From NCBI GenBank assembly GCA_030761205.1, contig JAULJL010000002.1, positions 18,889,010 to 18,953,009 of the forward strand: 64,000 nucleotides of DNA, given 5' to 3'. The position numbers and the translations under genes were made by a program. The notes under the pieces are model-generated. The model searched no databases and was not told where the DNA came from. It saw only the letters and a list, made by a program, of their open reading frames with translations. This DNA is from Fremontodendron californicum (Eukaryota; Streptophyta; Magnoliopsida; Malvales; Malvaceae). Shown here piece by piece: positions 20,444-32,943 of this stretch (positions within the stretch are counted from its first letter, which is position 1; each line of letters begins with the position of its first letter).

Positions 20444-21293
20444 CAGGCCAAAGCAGAGATTAGACCAAAACTATATGAGAAAATGAGAGATATTGTGTAT
20501 GAACCAAATAGAAACAAAAAAAGTAATACTAGACAATTTCTTTGATAAGCACAAAACAGGCAATTGTTTCGAGTTGACTTTAGGCCTGGAAAGAGCCAAC
20601 CTAGATTTGTCATGGGGGTCTCAGAGTCTATCTAACCTCTTTCAAAACTTATCTATTCTCAATCTTTTCCTCAAGGTCTCAGCCACTTCCTACTGCACTT
20701 AACTTTATTTTTTTAGTCTTTGTTGTTGGTCAGTTGATAATCAACAATAGGATCATGCAAAAGTATAAGAGAATATATAAAAATCACTTTCTTGTCCTTT
20801 GCCAATGGCCTAAATGGTTAGTCAGTCTTGAGCAATGAGCAGCCTAGAATACAAAATAGCAAAATCTAACCTTGTTTCAATAGGCTACCAAAGACATGAT
20901 CAAGACTTTCTTTGCTTTCTTCTCCTAGTAAGCATTATTTCACATGTAATCTTAGAGCAGCAACTCTAGTGAAAACCAGTTTCTTTATAGTTATACTCAA
21001 TCAAAGTGTCAAGAAAAGTCAATAATTCACCATTTTATGCTATCCCTAAACCCCTAAGAAAATAAAACCCTAAATTAAAACCCCTAAGAAGCACCAGGAT
21101 TTGCTTTGTCACTCTAAATCTTTCCAATCCCCAAATAATCAAGCTATCCAAAAACCCCAAACCTAAACCCTCAATATTAGAAACCCCAAACATGGAAACC
21201 AAAATCAAAAACCTAAACCTTCAATCTGACATGCAAACACAAAATCAATAACCCAAAATAAATATAAATCAAAGATTTTGAAATGAAATTATA
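20444..21293. other. Non-coding part of the Harbinger-like element
   Basis: AT-rich DNA without recognisable genes. A stretch near 21040-21200 has several AACCCTAA-like words but no regular telomere array. Confidence 0.5.
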
Positions 21294-24206
21294 CCTGGTG
21301 TCGATACGTGGTGTCGATCGCAGGGGACCCGTTCAAGTGAATGGGAAACAGAAGCAGAGGAAAAGACGACTTAATTCCTCTAGATTGAAATAAACGGTCG
21401 AAGGTATGAAAACGGCCTCGTAAAAAGACATGGAGTCCCCACCAATCTTTTTTAGCTAGGTGTGATCGGCCACCTATTAACACTGGTTTTATAAAATATT
21501 TTAAAATTAATTAAAACATTTTTAAAACCAATTTCAAGTCTGCATAGTTATAAACCAGAGAAAATCGAAGAATCGGGTTCGGGACTCGATTACGTGCGGG
21601 AAAGGATTAGGACCCCCACAATGCCCGTATGAAACGGTACCTTATTAATCATGTGTTATCTCAAGTCTCGGTAAAAAAGTCGGTTTTAATTTAGTATTTC
21701 AAGTTAATTCCCAATTTAAAGAAAAATAATTCCATTTTAATTGAAAATGATCCGGAATTTATTAATTGAAATTTTTTCTATATTCCCCGACAAAATCGGC
21801 AAAATATAGCAATTTTTATTCATTTGGAAAACTTTTCGAATCATTCTCATTTTTTGAAAGAAAGATATTCCTTTATTAATGATAATTGATGATATTCCTT
21901 CTAGCAAACCCGGTAGAGAACTCATGAATTATTTTAACTCAGGAATATCTTTATTTTTATTGAAAATCATTATCTTTTTCAAAACATTTAAAAATATGAA
22001 CATGAACATGTATGACATAAATAAAATGACATGGCAAAGTCTAGATAATATAATGCAACCTAAATGATATGACATAATTTTAAATGGCATAGTATATTCT
22101 AGGGGAAATGAAAAATCCTAAGTATCATGGTATATTCTAAATGAGATAAAATGATTTAAATGACATGGCAATTTTAAATGATATGGCATATTTTAAATGA
22201 CATGGAATATTATAAATAAAATAACCTAAATGACATGGAATATGATCTAAATGACAAGAAATGACATGAAACATAAAATAATGCTATCATAAAATATGCA
22301 TGAAAATAAAATAAAAATGCATGAACATAGTGTATGCTAAATAATGTGACAAAAATAAATGACTAAATAAAAAATATAGGTTAGCATTAAATATTCAAAA
22401 TCATATGGCAAACAATATAACATCATGAAATGTAAATCAAAGTAATAATAATACCATGGAAAATATCATATCAAAAATCACATATTAAATAAAATGCATG
22501 AACATGGAAAATGCAAGGCATGAAAATGTATTTTTTTCCTCTAAACAAAGAAATCCGTATATCTAAAAAGATATCCGGCTACCTTAGAAAAATATGTCAA
22601 ATTAGATTTTCTAAAAAAAAAAACAAAACTTTGTGATTGTTTGAAAACAATTTTGAGGAAAAACTTGAATAAAGATTAAAACCCTTACCAAACCCTTTTA
22701 AAATGACTCTAATTTCCTAAGTTTAAAATCCTGGACTTGACCACCCTCAACCCGAGATTTATAAAATCATTTTTAAAGTTTAAAAAGGCTTAGAAAATAC
22801 CCTAAGACAGTAGCTAAAGCTTCTAACCAACCCCCTCTAAATGCCTTAGCCAAATTCAACCATTATTTCTCTTATAATTTCAAATCTGCCACTTCTGTCC
22901 GGTTTTGACTCACGATTTTTTAGACAATTTTTAAAAATTCAAAAAAATATAAAAAACATACTGGAGACTCATAACATGTAAAACTACACAAGAAAAAATT
23001 GGCTTAATTTTCTGATTAAAGATGACTGCCCAGAAAGATCAGAGAAGTTCGAATACTGGGTGAAAAAAATTGTTTTGTTAAAACACATTTTTTTGCCTTT
23101 GATAAAATCATTTAAAAATCAAAGAAAATTTGTTGGAGATCATCCTAAAGACGTAGAAACAGTAGCTAAAACATTTAAAAACAAAAAATTGGCAAAGTAA
23201 AAGAAATCACAAAGATAGAAGAATCAATTTTGACAACTCCTTAATTTTCCACAAGTATGCTCAAGTGAGCATGACTTTGAGCCATTGATTGGTCTAAGTC
23301 ATAAATCACGTGGCAATGACATGGAAAGCATGAACATACAGCAAATGAAATGTATGAAATGCATGGTCTAAAGCATAAATGGTAAAGGAAATGCATGACA
23401 ATTCAAAATAACCTAAATGACTAGCATGAATTTGCATGGCAATAAATGCTATCCTAACTTAATATGCATGCAATGCTTGACAATGCAAATATGACTTGGA
23501 CCTAATATGTTATGAATATGCATGAAAATGCTAATGTAACCTAAGACCTAAGTAGCATAGCAATGCATGGCAATACGAATATGATTTAAGACCCAATATG
23601 CATGGCAATACCAATATAGCCTAGACCTAAAAGGTAGTGACAATGCATAGCAATACTACGAACATACAATGACCAATGAACCTAATGCTAAAGATGGAAT
23701 AAACAGAAACTAATACACAATTTCAAGATATGATAATGCAAAGCATGTTACCTAAACAAAATGCAAATGCATGACAAGGCAAGGAATGCATGAAGAGGCC
23801 GAATGGTCATATGAGACTCTAATGCAATCCTATCTAGTAAATAACACAAATATATGACAAATCATATCACGATGCATAATGTTATGACATTTTCACAAGT
23901 ATATGACATACTAAAATCAAAATGCATAAGCTAATGGCATGGAGATGCAAACAAGTCAAGAAGCAAGATGAAAATGCACATGCAAGGCATACTAAATATC
24001 AAGATATGCTCACTCATGGCATGGAGATGCAAACAAGCCAAGAAGCAAGATGAAAATGCACATGCAAGACATAGCAACATGGAGTAGCTGAATGGCCATA
24101 TTACAAAATATGAAAATGCAAACATGTTTATAATATAAGACATGATATATGAAAAAAATGCACAATATGACTCAAACAAATACAAAGGCCGAATCTAGAA
24201 GGAAAA

Positions 24207-27200
24207 AATATCAAGCATGGAAATGAAATATAGAAACAAATATAGCATAGAAAATAATGTAAAGAACATATATAAAATTAAACATAGACATGCAAAGCAA
24301 ATAACAAGCAAAACTAGTAAATAAAAAAAGGAAAGTTAAGCTCCATGGTTGGTATAAAATGGGCATAGCCTCTCACCTAACCATAATCACTTGGTCTTGC
24401 CAAGATCATGAAGCCTTTCCATTTCAAAAATCAGAAAATAAACCATGCTAAACAACAAAATTAAGGTGAGCTTCATGGTAGGTAAAAATGGGCATAGCCT
24501 CTCCCCTAACCATGGTCACTTGGTCTTGCCAAGATCATGTAGGCATTTCAACCTTTATGCTTCATTTTTTTTGTAAAAAATCAGAATATAAAATACTTAA
24601 ACAAACCTTCTAAAAATCATTTTTCTCACAACAACATGCAAGGAAGAAAAAAGAAAAAACCAAGGCAAACATCAACCACATTCGGCCAAGCATAAAACTA
24701 CGTAAAAAAAATATTTTCAATCATTTTGATGGAGAAGAAGAGATGAAAACTTAATTAAACATTTAAAAAATTTTATTTCTATGAAAAATGTAGTAGGAAA
24801 ACAAGATAGAAAATCAAGAAATCACCATGGAAAACAAGAAGAAAGCTATGCTAGAGCTTGGTAGAGATGACTACCTTCAACCTCTCCTATTGAAAACCTT
24901 TTTTTTCTTTCTTTCAAAACCTTTTTATTTGCTAAATTAGCTACTGACTTTAGCCAAAATAACTTATGAAAAATGAAACCAACCCCTCTCTAATGGCTTG
25001 GCTGAATGGCCCTCTAACCCTTGGATGAAATTCTCACTTTTTCTCCTCCAATCTTGGCCCTAAGATTAAGATATTTTGATGACAACATAAAAATGTCATC
25101 TTGCCAATTGATAGCAGCCCTTAAGATGTGTACTCAGCCCTTGTAGTAACCTCAACCCTTAGATGCAAAAGAGGACCAATCCCATGCACTCCCTTGCTTG
25201 CCCCCTTGAGTGTCTACCCTTGGATTAGTTGTGTTCTTCCATTCTTGGTCATTGGATGAGGACAACATAAAAATGACATCTTGTAGATTGAATCCAGCCC
25301 TCGACATCTGTACTCAACCCTTGTAGATGGCCTAATCCATTGGATGAAAAGAGACAATCCTATGCACTCCCTTGCTTGGCCGAATGGATGCTCACCTTTG
25401 GATGAATTGTGCTCATCTTTTTTCTTCCATTTTTGGCCATTAGATGAGGGTTCTTTCATGACAAATAAAAATGTCATCTTGGCATTTAAACTTGGCCATT
25501 GGATGGTGCATTCAACTTTCTTACAAGGCACCTAAGCCATTGGATGAAGGGGGGACCATTTGCAAGGTGTTAGTGGTACCATGTGGCTTGATAGTGACTA
25601 AGGAATTAAATTGTTCAAGATTCCTTCTTCTCCTCTATGCTGGCTGACCAAGGGAAGAAAAATCCTAGCAATTCCTACTTTTTTCATATTTTCCTCAATT
25701 ACAAATTTTCCCTTTTTGGTTTCTTCGATGAAAAGACCTTTTTGCCCCCTAAACCTAAATAAATAGCAAACTGACTCCAAACTCAAATTTTCTCTGTTCA
25801 ATATTTCTGAAATAATAAATAACTAAATTTTGGAAGTTTTCAAAAAATTTTGAGTCCATTTGCTATTTATTTCAGATTTATTCCTAAGTTTAAAAATATC
25901 AAGCATGGAAATGAAATATAGAAACAAATATAGCATAGAAAATAATGTAAAGAACATATATAAAATTAAACATAGACATGCATAGCAAATAACAAGCGAA
26001 ACTAGTAAATAAAACAAGGAAAGTTAAGCTCTATGGTTGGTATAAAATGGGCATAGCCTCTCACCTAACCATAATCACTTGGTCTTGCCAAGATCATGAA
26101 GCCTTTCCATTTCAAAAATCAGAAAATAAACCATGCTAAACAACAAAATTAAGGTGAGCTTCATGGTAGGTAAAAATGGGCATAGCCTCTCCCCTAACCA
26201 TGCTCACTTGGTCTTGCCAAGATCATGTAGCCATTTCAACCTTTTTGCTTCATCTTTTTGTAAAAAATCAGAATATAAAATACCTAAACAAACCTTCTAA
26301 AAATTATTTTCCTCACAACAACATGCAAGGAAGAAAAAAGAAAAACCAAGGCAAACATCAACCACATTCGGCAAAGCATAAAACTATGTAAAAAAATTGT
26401 TTTCAATCATTTTGATGGAGAAAAAGAGATGAAAAATTAAGCAAACATTTAAAAGACTTTATTTCTATGAAAAATGTAGTAGGAAAACAAGATAGAAAAT
26501 CAAGAAATCACCATGGAAAACATGAAGAAAGCTATGCTAGAGCTTGGTAGAGATGACTACCTTCAAACTCTCCTATTGAAAACCTTTTTTTTTCTTTCTT
26601 TCAAAAATTTTTTCTTTGCTAAATTAGCTACCGACTTCAGCCAAAAAAATTATGAAAAAATGAAACCAACCCCTCTCTAATGGCTTGGCCAAATGGCCCT
26701 CTAATCCTTGGATGAAATTCTAACTTTTTCTCCTCCAATCTTGGCCCTAAGATTAAGATATTTTGATGAAAACATAAAAATGTCATCTTGCCAGTTGATA
26801 GCAGCCCTTAAGATGTGTACTCAGCCTTTGTAGTAACCTCAACCCTTAGATGCAAAAGAGGACCAATCCCATGCACTCTCTTGCTTGCCCCCTTGTGTGT
26901 CTACCCTTGGATGAGTTGTGCTCTTCCATTCTTGGTCAATGGATGAGGACAACATGAAAATGACATCTTGTAGATTAAATCCAGCCCACAACATGTGTAC
27001 TCAACCCTTGTAGATGGCCTAAGCCATTGGATGAAAAAAGAAAATCCCATGCACTCCCTTGCTTGGCCGAATGGATGCTCACCTTTGGATGAATTGTGCT
27101 CATCTTTTTTCTTCCATTCTTGGCCATTAGATGAGGGTTCTTTCATGAAAAATAATAATTTCATCTTGGCATTTAAACTTAGCCATTGGATGGTGCATTC

Positions 27201-27570
27201 AATTTTCCTACAAGGCACTTAAACCATTGGATGAAGGGGGGACCATTTGCAAGGTGTTAGTGTAGCATGTGGCTTGATAGTGAATAAGGAATTAAATTGT
27301 TCAAGATTCCTTCTTCTCCTCTATGCTGGCTGACCAAGGGAAGAAAAATCCCAGAAATTCCTTCTTCTTTCATATTTTTCTCAATTACCAATTTGTCATT
27401 TTTGGTTTCTTCGATGATATGACCTTTTTGCCCCCGAACCTAAATAAATAGCAAACGTACTCAAAAATCAAATTTGATTTTTTCAATACTTCCAAAATAA
27501 TAAATAAAAAAAATTGAATTCTGGAAGTTTTCAAAATTTTCTGAGTCCATTTGCTATTTATTTCGGATTT
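24207..27570. repeat. Tandem duplication of about 1,684 bp within the solo LTR
   Basis: 24207-25890 is repeated at 25891-27570 with a few percent difference. Both copies start AAATATCAAGCATGG and hold the same GGCATAGCCTCTC and CTTGGTCTTGCCAAG words. The joint sits at about 25885-25891. Sister LTRs in the window have a single copy. Confidence 0.85.
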
Positions 27571-28514
27571 ATTTTGCAAAATTGCTCATTTTCTGCACCC
27601 GAACTTTACCATTTTTTAACCGAGCTTCGAATCCAGATTTTTCTTCGCCAATATCTTCCAAATAATTTAAAATGTGATCTGAAAGTTTTCATAATTTTTG
27701 GAGCTCATTTGCTATTTTTTCGGGATTTATCTGCTTGATTTACTACATAGGGGACCCGGGATTTGGCCATTTTGCAAACGAACTCCGAATCAAGATTTTC
27801 TTTTGCCAATATCTTAAAAATAATTTAAACAATAAGATTTGCAAATTTTCAGAATTTTTGGAGTTCATTTGCTATTTTTCCGAGATTTATCCTGTTAAAT
27901 TTTTGCATAGTGTGCCCGGGATTTGGCCACTTTGCAAACGAACTCCGAATCAAGATTTTATTTCGCCAATCTCTTTGAAATGATTTAAGAATGAGGATTT
28001 GAAAATTTTCAAAAATTTTGGAGTTCATTTGCTATTTTTCCCAAATTTTCCAATTTTGCCCTTTTGCCTTCGAAACACGATATTGCTCTGAACAGGTCCG
28101 ATTTTCATATTTTCTTCAAACTGAGCCTTGGGCTATCCTTGTTTAATAATTCCTCATCAATTAAGGGCTTTAGTCCTACCGAATCAGGCCATTTCTGTAA
28201 TTTTTCCAAATTTCATCCAAATCCACCAAAAAACCATAATTCTCGGTTTTCTTCCGAATTGACTTTTCAATCAGTTTTTCTTCCAAGTGGCTTCTCCATT
28301 ACCCGTAGTCAGTACTTATCTTTCATTTGGAACCTTTAATTCTAACCAATTTGATCGTTTAAGCACTTTTCGCCAAATTTCTCGAACTAGGGTTTCCTTT
28401 CTATTGAATCTCCGTAACCCAACTTCCGAACTCCATATTTTTCAATGTAGACCTCGAATTATCAAAATTCTTTCACCGTTTTTCAATTGATCCTCAAATC
28501 TTGATTTTGAAAGT

Positions 28515-28590
28515 GGATTGACTTTTTCAGTAGTTTACTTTTTTAGGGTTGACTTTTTTGAGGTTGACTTTTTTGGGGTTGACTTTTTTG
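28515..28590 (-). promoter_or_regulatory. W-box-like cluster in the solo LTR
   Basis: Four TTGACT words (AGTCAA on the LTR's own strand) occur within about 75 bases, 150-220 bases from the U3 end. TTGAC[C/T] is the core bound by WRKY factors. Confidence 0.45.
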
Positions 28591-28900
28591 ATTTTTACTT
28601 TTTCTATCTGATTTCTTAGACTGAGCCTCTGAGTACCACTTGCAGGATGAGAATAGCTTTTTAGCATTCTGAAGCATCAATTTTGGAAGAAAACGTACCT
28701 GATTTAGGGGTCCGGACAAAATTAGGTTTCTATAGCTGGATTTCGAATGGGAGAGGCAACGATTCGGGAGAAGTCGAGAGGTAGAGGCAACGATTCAGGT
28801 AGAAATCGATACCAGAGGAAGAGTGATGCCAGCTAAAACAAATATCGTGGCATTGGGGGTGTTATTTCATTATGTTATTAAGGGCAAAAGTGGCAAAAAT

Positions 28901-28924
28901 GTTACATTACGGGCGTAATGTAAC
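28901..28924. repeat. Subterminal palindrome of the Harbinger-like element
   Basis: Arms GTTACATTACG and CGTAATGTAAC are perfect inverted copies separated by two bases, about 175 bases from the right end. Similar TTACATT words occur near both termini. Confidence 0.7.
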
Positions 28925-29101
28925 ATAACCTCAGAGAGAGAAGGGTATGACATTACACCCATTATGATCCAATTTTGACACTGTAGCTAATATCATAATA
29001 CCAAGCTTGCAGAATGTTAGTGAACCAAATATGATAATCTCATGACGGAATGTAAGATTACGGCCTGTAATGAAATATTCACCGAACCAAACCCGTCCTA
29101 A

Positions 29102-30380
29102 GAGTCAACAGTACCCTGAACAAGCAACGAAAATGATAAGAGAACCCTGAGCAGAATGGCGATGGGTTTTGTCTTAGATGGTGAAATCCTTTACAAGAAA
29201 GAGAGGGACAAGGTTCTATTGGGATGTGTCATTTCAGCTAAAGCTCAGAGAATCCTTGAAGAGGTCCAAAAAGGGATATACGACACTTATGCCAACGGAA
29301 ACATGCTGGCTAAACAGATTATGAGGGCAGGATACTATTGGCTAACGATGGAAGGGGATTGTATTAATTATTCTCGAAAATACCATAAATGCCAGATATA
29401 TGCAGACAAGATTCACGTGCCTCCATCACCATTGCATGTCATGATAGCTCTATGGCAATTTTCAATGTGGGGAATGGATATGATCGGGCCCATTACCCCG
29501 AAAGCTTCGAATGGACACTGTTTCATCTAGTGGCTATAGATTACTTCACAAAGTGTGTAGAAGCCTCTTCTTATGCCAACATGAGAAAGTCAGTGGTGTG
29601 CAGATTCATCAAGAGAGAGATTGTGTGCCGATATGGGCTCCTAGAAAGAATAATTTCAGATAATCTCTCAACCTTAATAATAAGGTGATGAGAGAAGTAT
29701 GTACTCAATTCCAGATCAAGCATCATAATTCGATGCCTTATTGCCCAAAAATGAATGGAGCAATGGAAGCGGCCAATAAGAATATAAAGAGGATTGTTGA
29801 AAAGATGACTTACGTATACAAAGATTGGCATGAGATCTTGCCTTATGCTCTCCACGTATATCGTACCTTGGTCCGCACATCTACTGTCACCATCTGGTAT
29901 ACGGGATGGAGGTAGTGTTGCCAATTGAAGTTGAAATCCCTTCCCTTCGTGTTTGATGGAAATCAGTCTAGAAGAGGCAAAAGGGGTTCGAGCTTGCTAT
30001 GAACAATTGAATCTCATCGAGGAGAAAAGGTTGAAGGCCATATGACATGGGTAGATGTACCAAAAGTGGATGATTCGAGCCCACAATAAAAGGGTTCGTT
30101 CTAGGCAGTTTTGAGATGGAGAGTTGGTATTGAGGAAAGTTCTCCCCATTGTGAAGGATCCTAGCAGAAATTGGGCTCCGAATTGGAAAGGGCCTTATGC
30201 GGTGAAAAAAGTTTTTCTGGAGGAGCATTCATCTTAACTCGGAAGGACAGTGATGATTATAGAAATACCGTAAATGTCAATGAGTTGAAGAAGTATTATG
30301 CTTATAAAGAAGCGGAGAAAAAACAACAAAGGTGTGATATCATGCATATGAGAATTCGAATGATTCCAAGTGCAAAATGA
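29102..30380 (+). pseudogene. TatA integrase, with frameshifts
   Basis: Follows the right TAA copy. From 29156 comes MAMGFVLDGEILYKK, the usual lead into the zinc domain. The C-x2-C half of the HHCC finger is damaged (YHKC). The core has the first catalytic Asp in WGMDMIGPI. After a frameshift come the second Asp in IISDN and the catalytic Glu in NGAMEAANKNIKRIVEKM. The tail (PNWKGPYAVKK-like, KVFLEEHSS region) is again broken, and the last frame ends at about 30380. Integrase inserts element cDNA into the chromosome. At least three frame changes rule out activity. Confidence 0.83.
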
Positions 30381-31539
30381 AAATTTTGATAATCTATTTC
30401 CCTTGAGGACTGCTTTTCAATGAGAATATTCATGCTTGATATGAGAAATGGCCATTTTTCATACTCTTTTCACTAAAAGAAATTATCCCTAGTTCCCCTT
30501 TGAGCCTCAGGAATTCTTTTTTTCTTTGAACCTTGGTCAAGGATCACCCTCCACACTTGGGGGAATGCGAGGAAAGATCTTCAAAATCATGGTGAAATAA
30601 GCCATAATAGTAAAAAAAAAATACATAAAAAAAAAAGTGTGAAAAAGTGTGGCAAAATGAAAGCCAAGAATGAAAAAGGAAAAAGTCCAAAAAGAACGAA
30701 TGTTTCGAAAATGAATCCTCCTCATGAAATGATCCTTGACTTGATTACCCTCAAACACATTTTGGTCCTATTTATCCTTTCTTTCTAAACCTGAACCTTG
30801 GCCTACATTATGTGCTTTTAAAGTCCATTTTAATCAAGCATGGGTATTTAACTTGAAAGGTTTTCCTCAGATTTTATCTCATCTTTTGAAATTTCATTTT
30901 ACCATGGAAAATTTTAGAATCCTCAGATGTATGGTGGAACGCGAAAAAAAGAAACAAGAAAAAAAAATGTAAAAGGAGAGGTTTAAGTCAAAAAACTGAA
31001 AAGGGTGACTTAAAATCGAATAGGGGACGCTTGGGTTCAAAACCCGCAAAGGGCGGCCCAAGTACTGATCAAAGATTGAATCAATGATCCATGTAAAATA
31101 AGAGAAAGTATAAAAAATTCAGAGATAGGGGATAAGGCTCAGTCTGAAGCAACTGCGAAAGCCGAGAAGTCACCCAAGCAAATGGCTCGTTTAAACGATA
31201 TTTCAGAGGAATTGAAGCAAGAAAGGTCTAGGATATTCTGCATCGAGGGCATCTATACCACTTCCTTTACATTGCCTTTTTTAATCCTTGATATTCATCT
31301 TTTTTATCTGAACCTTATTACAATGAATTCTCGTTAGCCTTTTCATGGCATTTGGCTATTTCATACTATCTTTCATATATGTTTGTGATGCATTTTGAAT
31401 GTTATCAATTTGAATGATTATTAGTAAACATAAAAATATTTAAATAAAAGGATTTCTTTACATTACTATCGCATACATTTAAATTTTGGAAGAGGTTTGG
31501 AAACCACTTAAATTTTGAAAACTCATGACAATCCATAAT
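30381..31539 (+). other. TatA post-integrase non-coding region
   Basis: No coding signal. It contains CCTCCACACTTGGGGGAATG near 30548, whose reverse complement recurs in the minus-strand Tat pieces at about 46560 and 57520, so it is a conserved part of the family's 3' region and may include an internal polypurine-like tract. Confidence 0.65.
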
Positions 31540-31860
31540 GTCGAAAAGGTCATCAAGTTGGGCAAACAGTGGATAGATTAAACCCATCAATCCATAATAC
31601 TGAAGAACTCATCTAGTAAGACAAGTAATGGGTAGATTGAAGACACCGTCACGGACTCAGAAAACTTATGGATCTCAGTGAAACCATAGGTTAGAGCTCA
31701 TCAAGTGGGGCAAACAATGGATAGATTGAGAACACCGTCATGGAATCAGAAAATTTATGAATCTCAGTGAATTCATAATGCTGAAAAGCTCATCAAGTAG
31801 GGCGAAAAATGGAGTCGAAAAGTCCGTGAACCTCAAGGAAATCATGGATTAGAACTCATG
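31540..31860 (+). repeat. Degenerate tandem repeat, TatA 3' region
   Basis: Three to four diverged units of about 90-110 bases built on TCATCAAGTGGGGCAAACAA, TGGATAGATTGA and ATCTCAGTGAA words. Confidence 0.65.
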
Positions 31861-31959
31861 TCATAATCATGTAATTGCATTCATCCCTAGGGAACATGCA
31901 TTTTACAAGCATTTGCGAAACCTGTCATCAACATCGCTGCATTCGACTAACATTGCAGA

Positions 31960-32460
31960 AACTGTGGAAAATCTTCCTTTTTTAAATCAAACTTTTTTTT
32001 CAAAAAACTCAAACCCCAAGAACACTGTCGAGGTATTTCCTTTTAAAAATCGAACTTCTTTTTCAAATGAGTTAAGCCCCGAGACTACCGTCGAGGTATT
32101 TTCGTTTTAAATTGAGCATTTTTTCAAATGAGTCGAGCCTCAAGACCACCGTTGAGGCATTTTCCCTTTTTAAACCGAACTTGTTTTTCGAATGAGTCGA
32201 GCTCCGATACCACCGTCGAGGTATTTCTTTTTTAAATCAAACTTGTTTTTCAAATTAGTCATGCCCCGAGACCACCGTCAAGGTATTTTCCCTTTTTAAG
32301 TTGAACTTGTTTTTCAAATTAGTCGAGGAATTTTCCCTTTTAAATCGAACTTTTTTTCAAATGAGTCGAGCCCCGAGCCCATCGTCGAGGTATTTTCCTT
32401 TTTAAATCGAACTTGTTTTCAAATGAATTGAGCCCCGAGACCACCGTCGAGGTATCTTTT
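31960..32460 (+). repeat. Minisatellite, about 62-bp unit, TatA 3' region
   Basis: About eight units, each carrying AAATCGAACTTGTTTTTCAA, then a GAGTCGAGCC stretch and ACCGTCGAGGTATTTTCC. One more diverged copy lies near 32670-32745. Confidence 0.8.
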
Positions 32461-32665
32461 TTTAAGCCCAATGTAGCTGGCACAAAAATGAAGTAAGCCC
32501 AGTAAAGTTGTTATCTGCCTTTAAGCCCAATGTAGCTGGCACCAAAAAAGTAAGCCAGTAAAGTTGGCATCTATTTTTAAGCCCAATGTAGCTGGCACAA
32601 ATGAAGTAAGCCCAGTGAAGTTGGCACTTTAGATGTTTAAACCCAATATAGCTGACACCAAGATA
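32461..32665 (+). repeat. Second minisatellite, about 58-bp unit
   Basis: Four units built on AAGCCCAATGTAGCTGGCAC and AAGTAAGCCCAGTAAAGTTG, inserted between units of the 62-bp family. Confidence 0.8.
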
Positions 32666-32930
32666 AGATAAGGCCCTGAGATCACCGTCGAGGTATTTTC
32701 TTCTCTTGCAAATCGAACTCGTTTCCTTAAGACGAGTCGAGCCTTGATTAGTTAAGGAACTCAATTTAAGGCAAATTCTTTTATTTATAGTACATAAAAA
32801 AATGAAAAAACTGAATTAAAAATGAAATGAAGAAAAACTCTCTCTTCTCTTCTTCACATGTGATCTTATTGACCGAACATAATTATTGCCTATTTTATCT
32901 TTGCCTGATTCCTGACTCTTAGCAATAGTC

Positions 32931-32943
32931 AAAGAGGGGCAGC
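32931..32943 (+). promoter_or_regulatory. TatA polypurine tract
   Basis: AAAGAGGGGCAGC lies directly before the LTR start. The same tract (as its complement) abuts the LTR ends at 43662 and 63638. Confidence 0.85.

Larger units (their letters stand above)
21299..28734 (-). repeat. Solo Tat/Ogre-type LTR (7.4 kb, enlarged) inside the Harbinger-like element
   Basis: Its text matches the LTRs at 38502-43661 and 58204-63637 from end to end, in the same orientation, with no internal region or partner. Plus-strand ends are TGTCGATACG and GGTTTCTATA. Flanking CCTGG (21294-21298) and GCTGG (28735-28739) are a target duplication with one change. A solo LTR arises by recombination between the two LTRs of a full element. 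The extra length is mostly a 1.68-kb tandem duplication. A cluster of TTGACT words lies near its U3 end. Short frames in it are chance. Confidence 0.82.
19248..29098. mobile_element. PIF/Harbinger-like element, about 2.4 kb, split by a solo LTR
   Basis: Terminal inverted repeats of roughly 34 bases: the left starts GGGTAGGTTTGGTTCGATGA and the right, read inward, GGACGGGTTTGGTTCGGTGA, both continuing to a TTTCATT block. Each end abuts TAA (19245-19247 and 29099-29101), the usual Harbinger target. Ignoring the insert and one TAA, the TatA frame runs on into the integrase region, which confirms the ends. The element's own DNA is 19248-21298 and 28735-29098. The left part is largely non-coding but holds a minus-strand frame with an RNase H N-terminal domain (20066-20443). 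No DDE transposase is visible, so it is non-autonomous. Confidence 0.78.

Noticed and set aside
21040..21200. Interstitial telomeric repeat (AACCCTAA-like words)
   Set aside because: The words are irregular and spaced; no tandem array of the plant telomere unit.
25214..25535. Small gene at 25214-25535 and its copy at 26901-27222
   Set aside because: Both are parts of the duplicated LTR unit; open on both strands by composition only.
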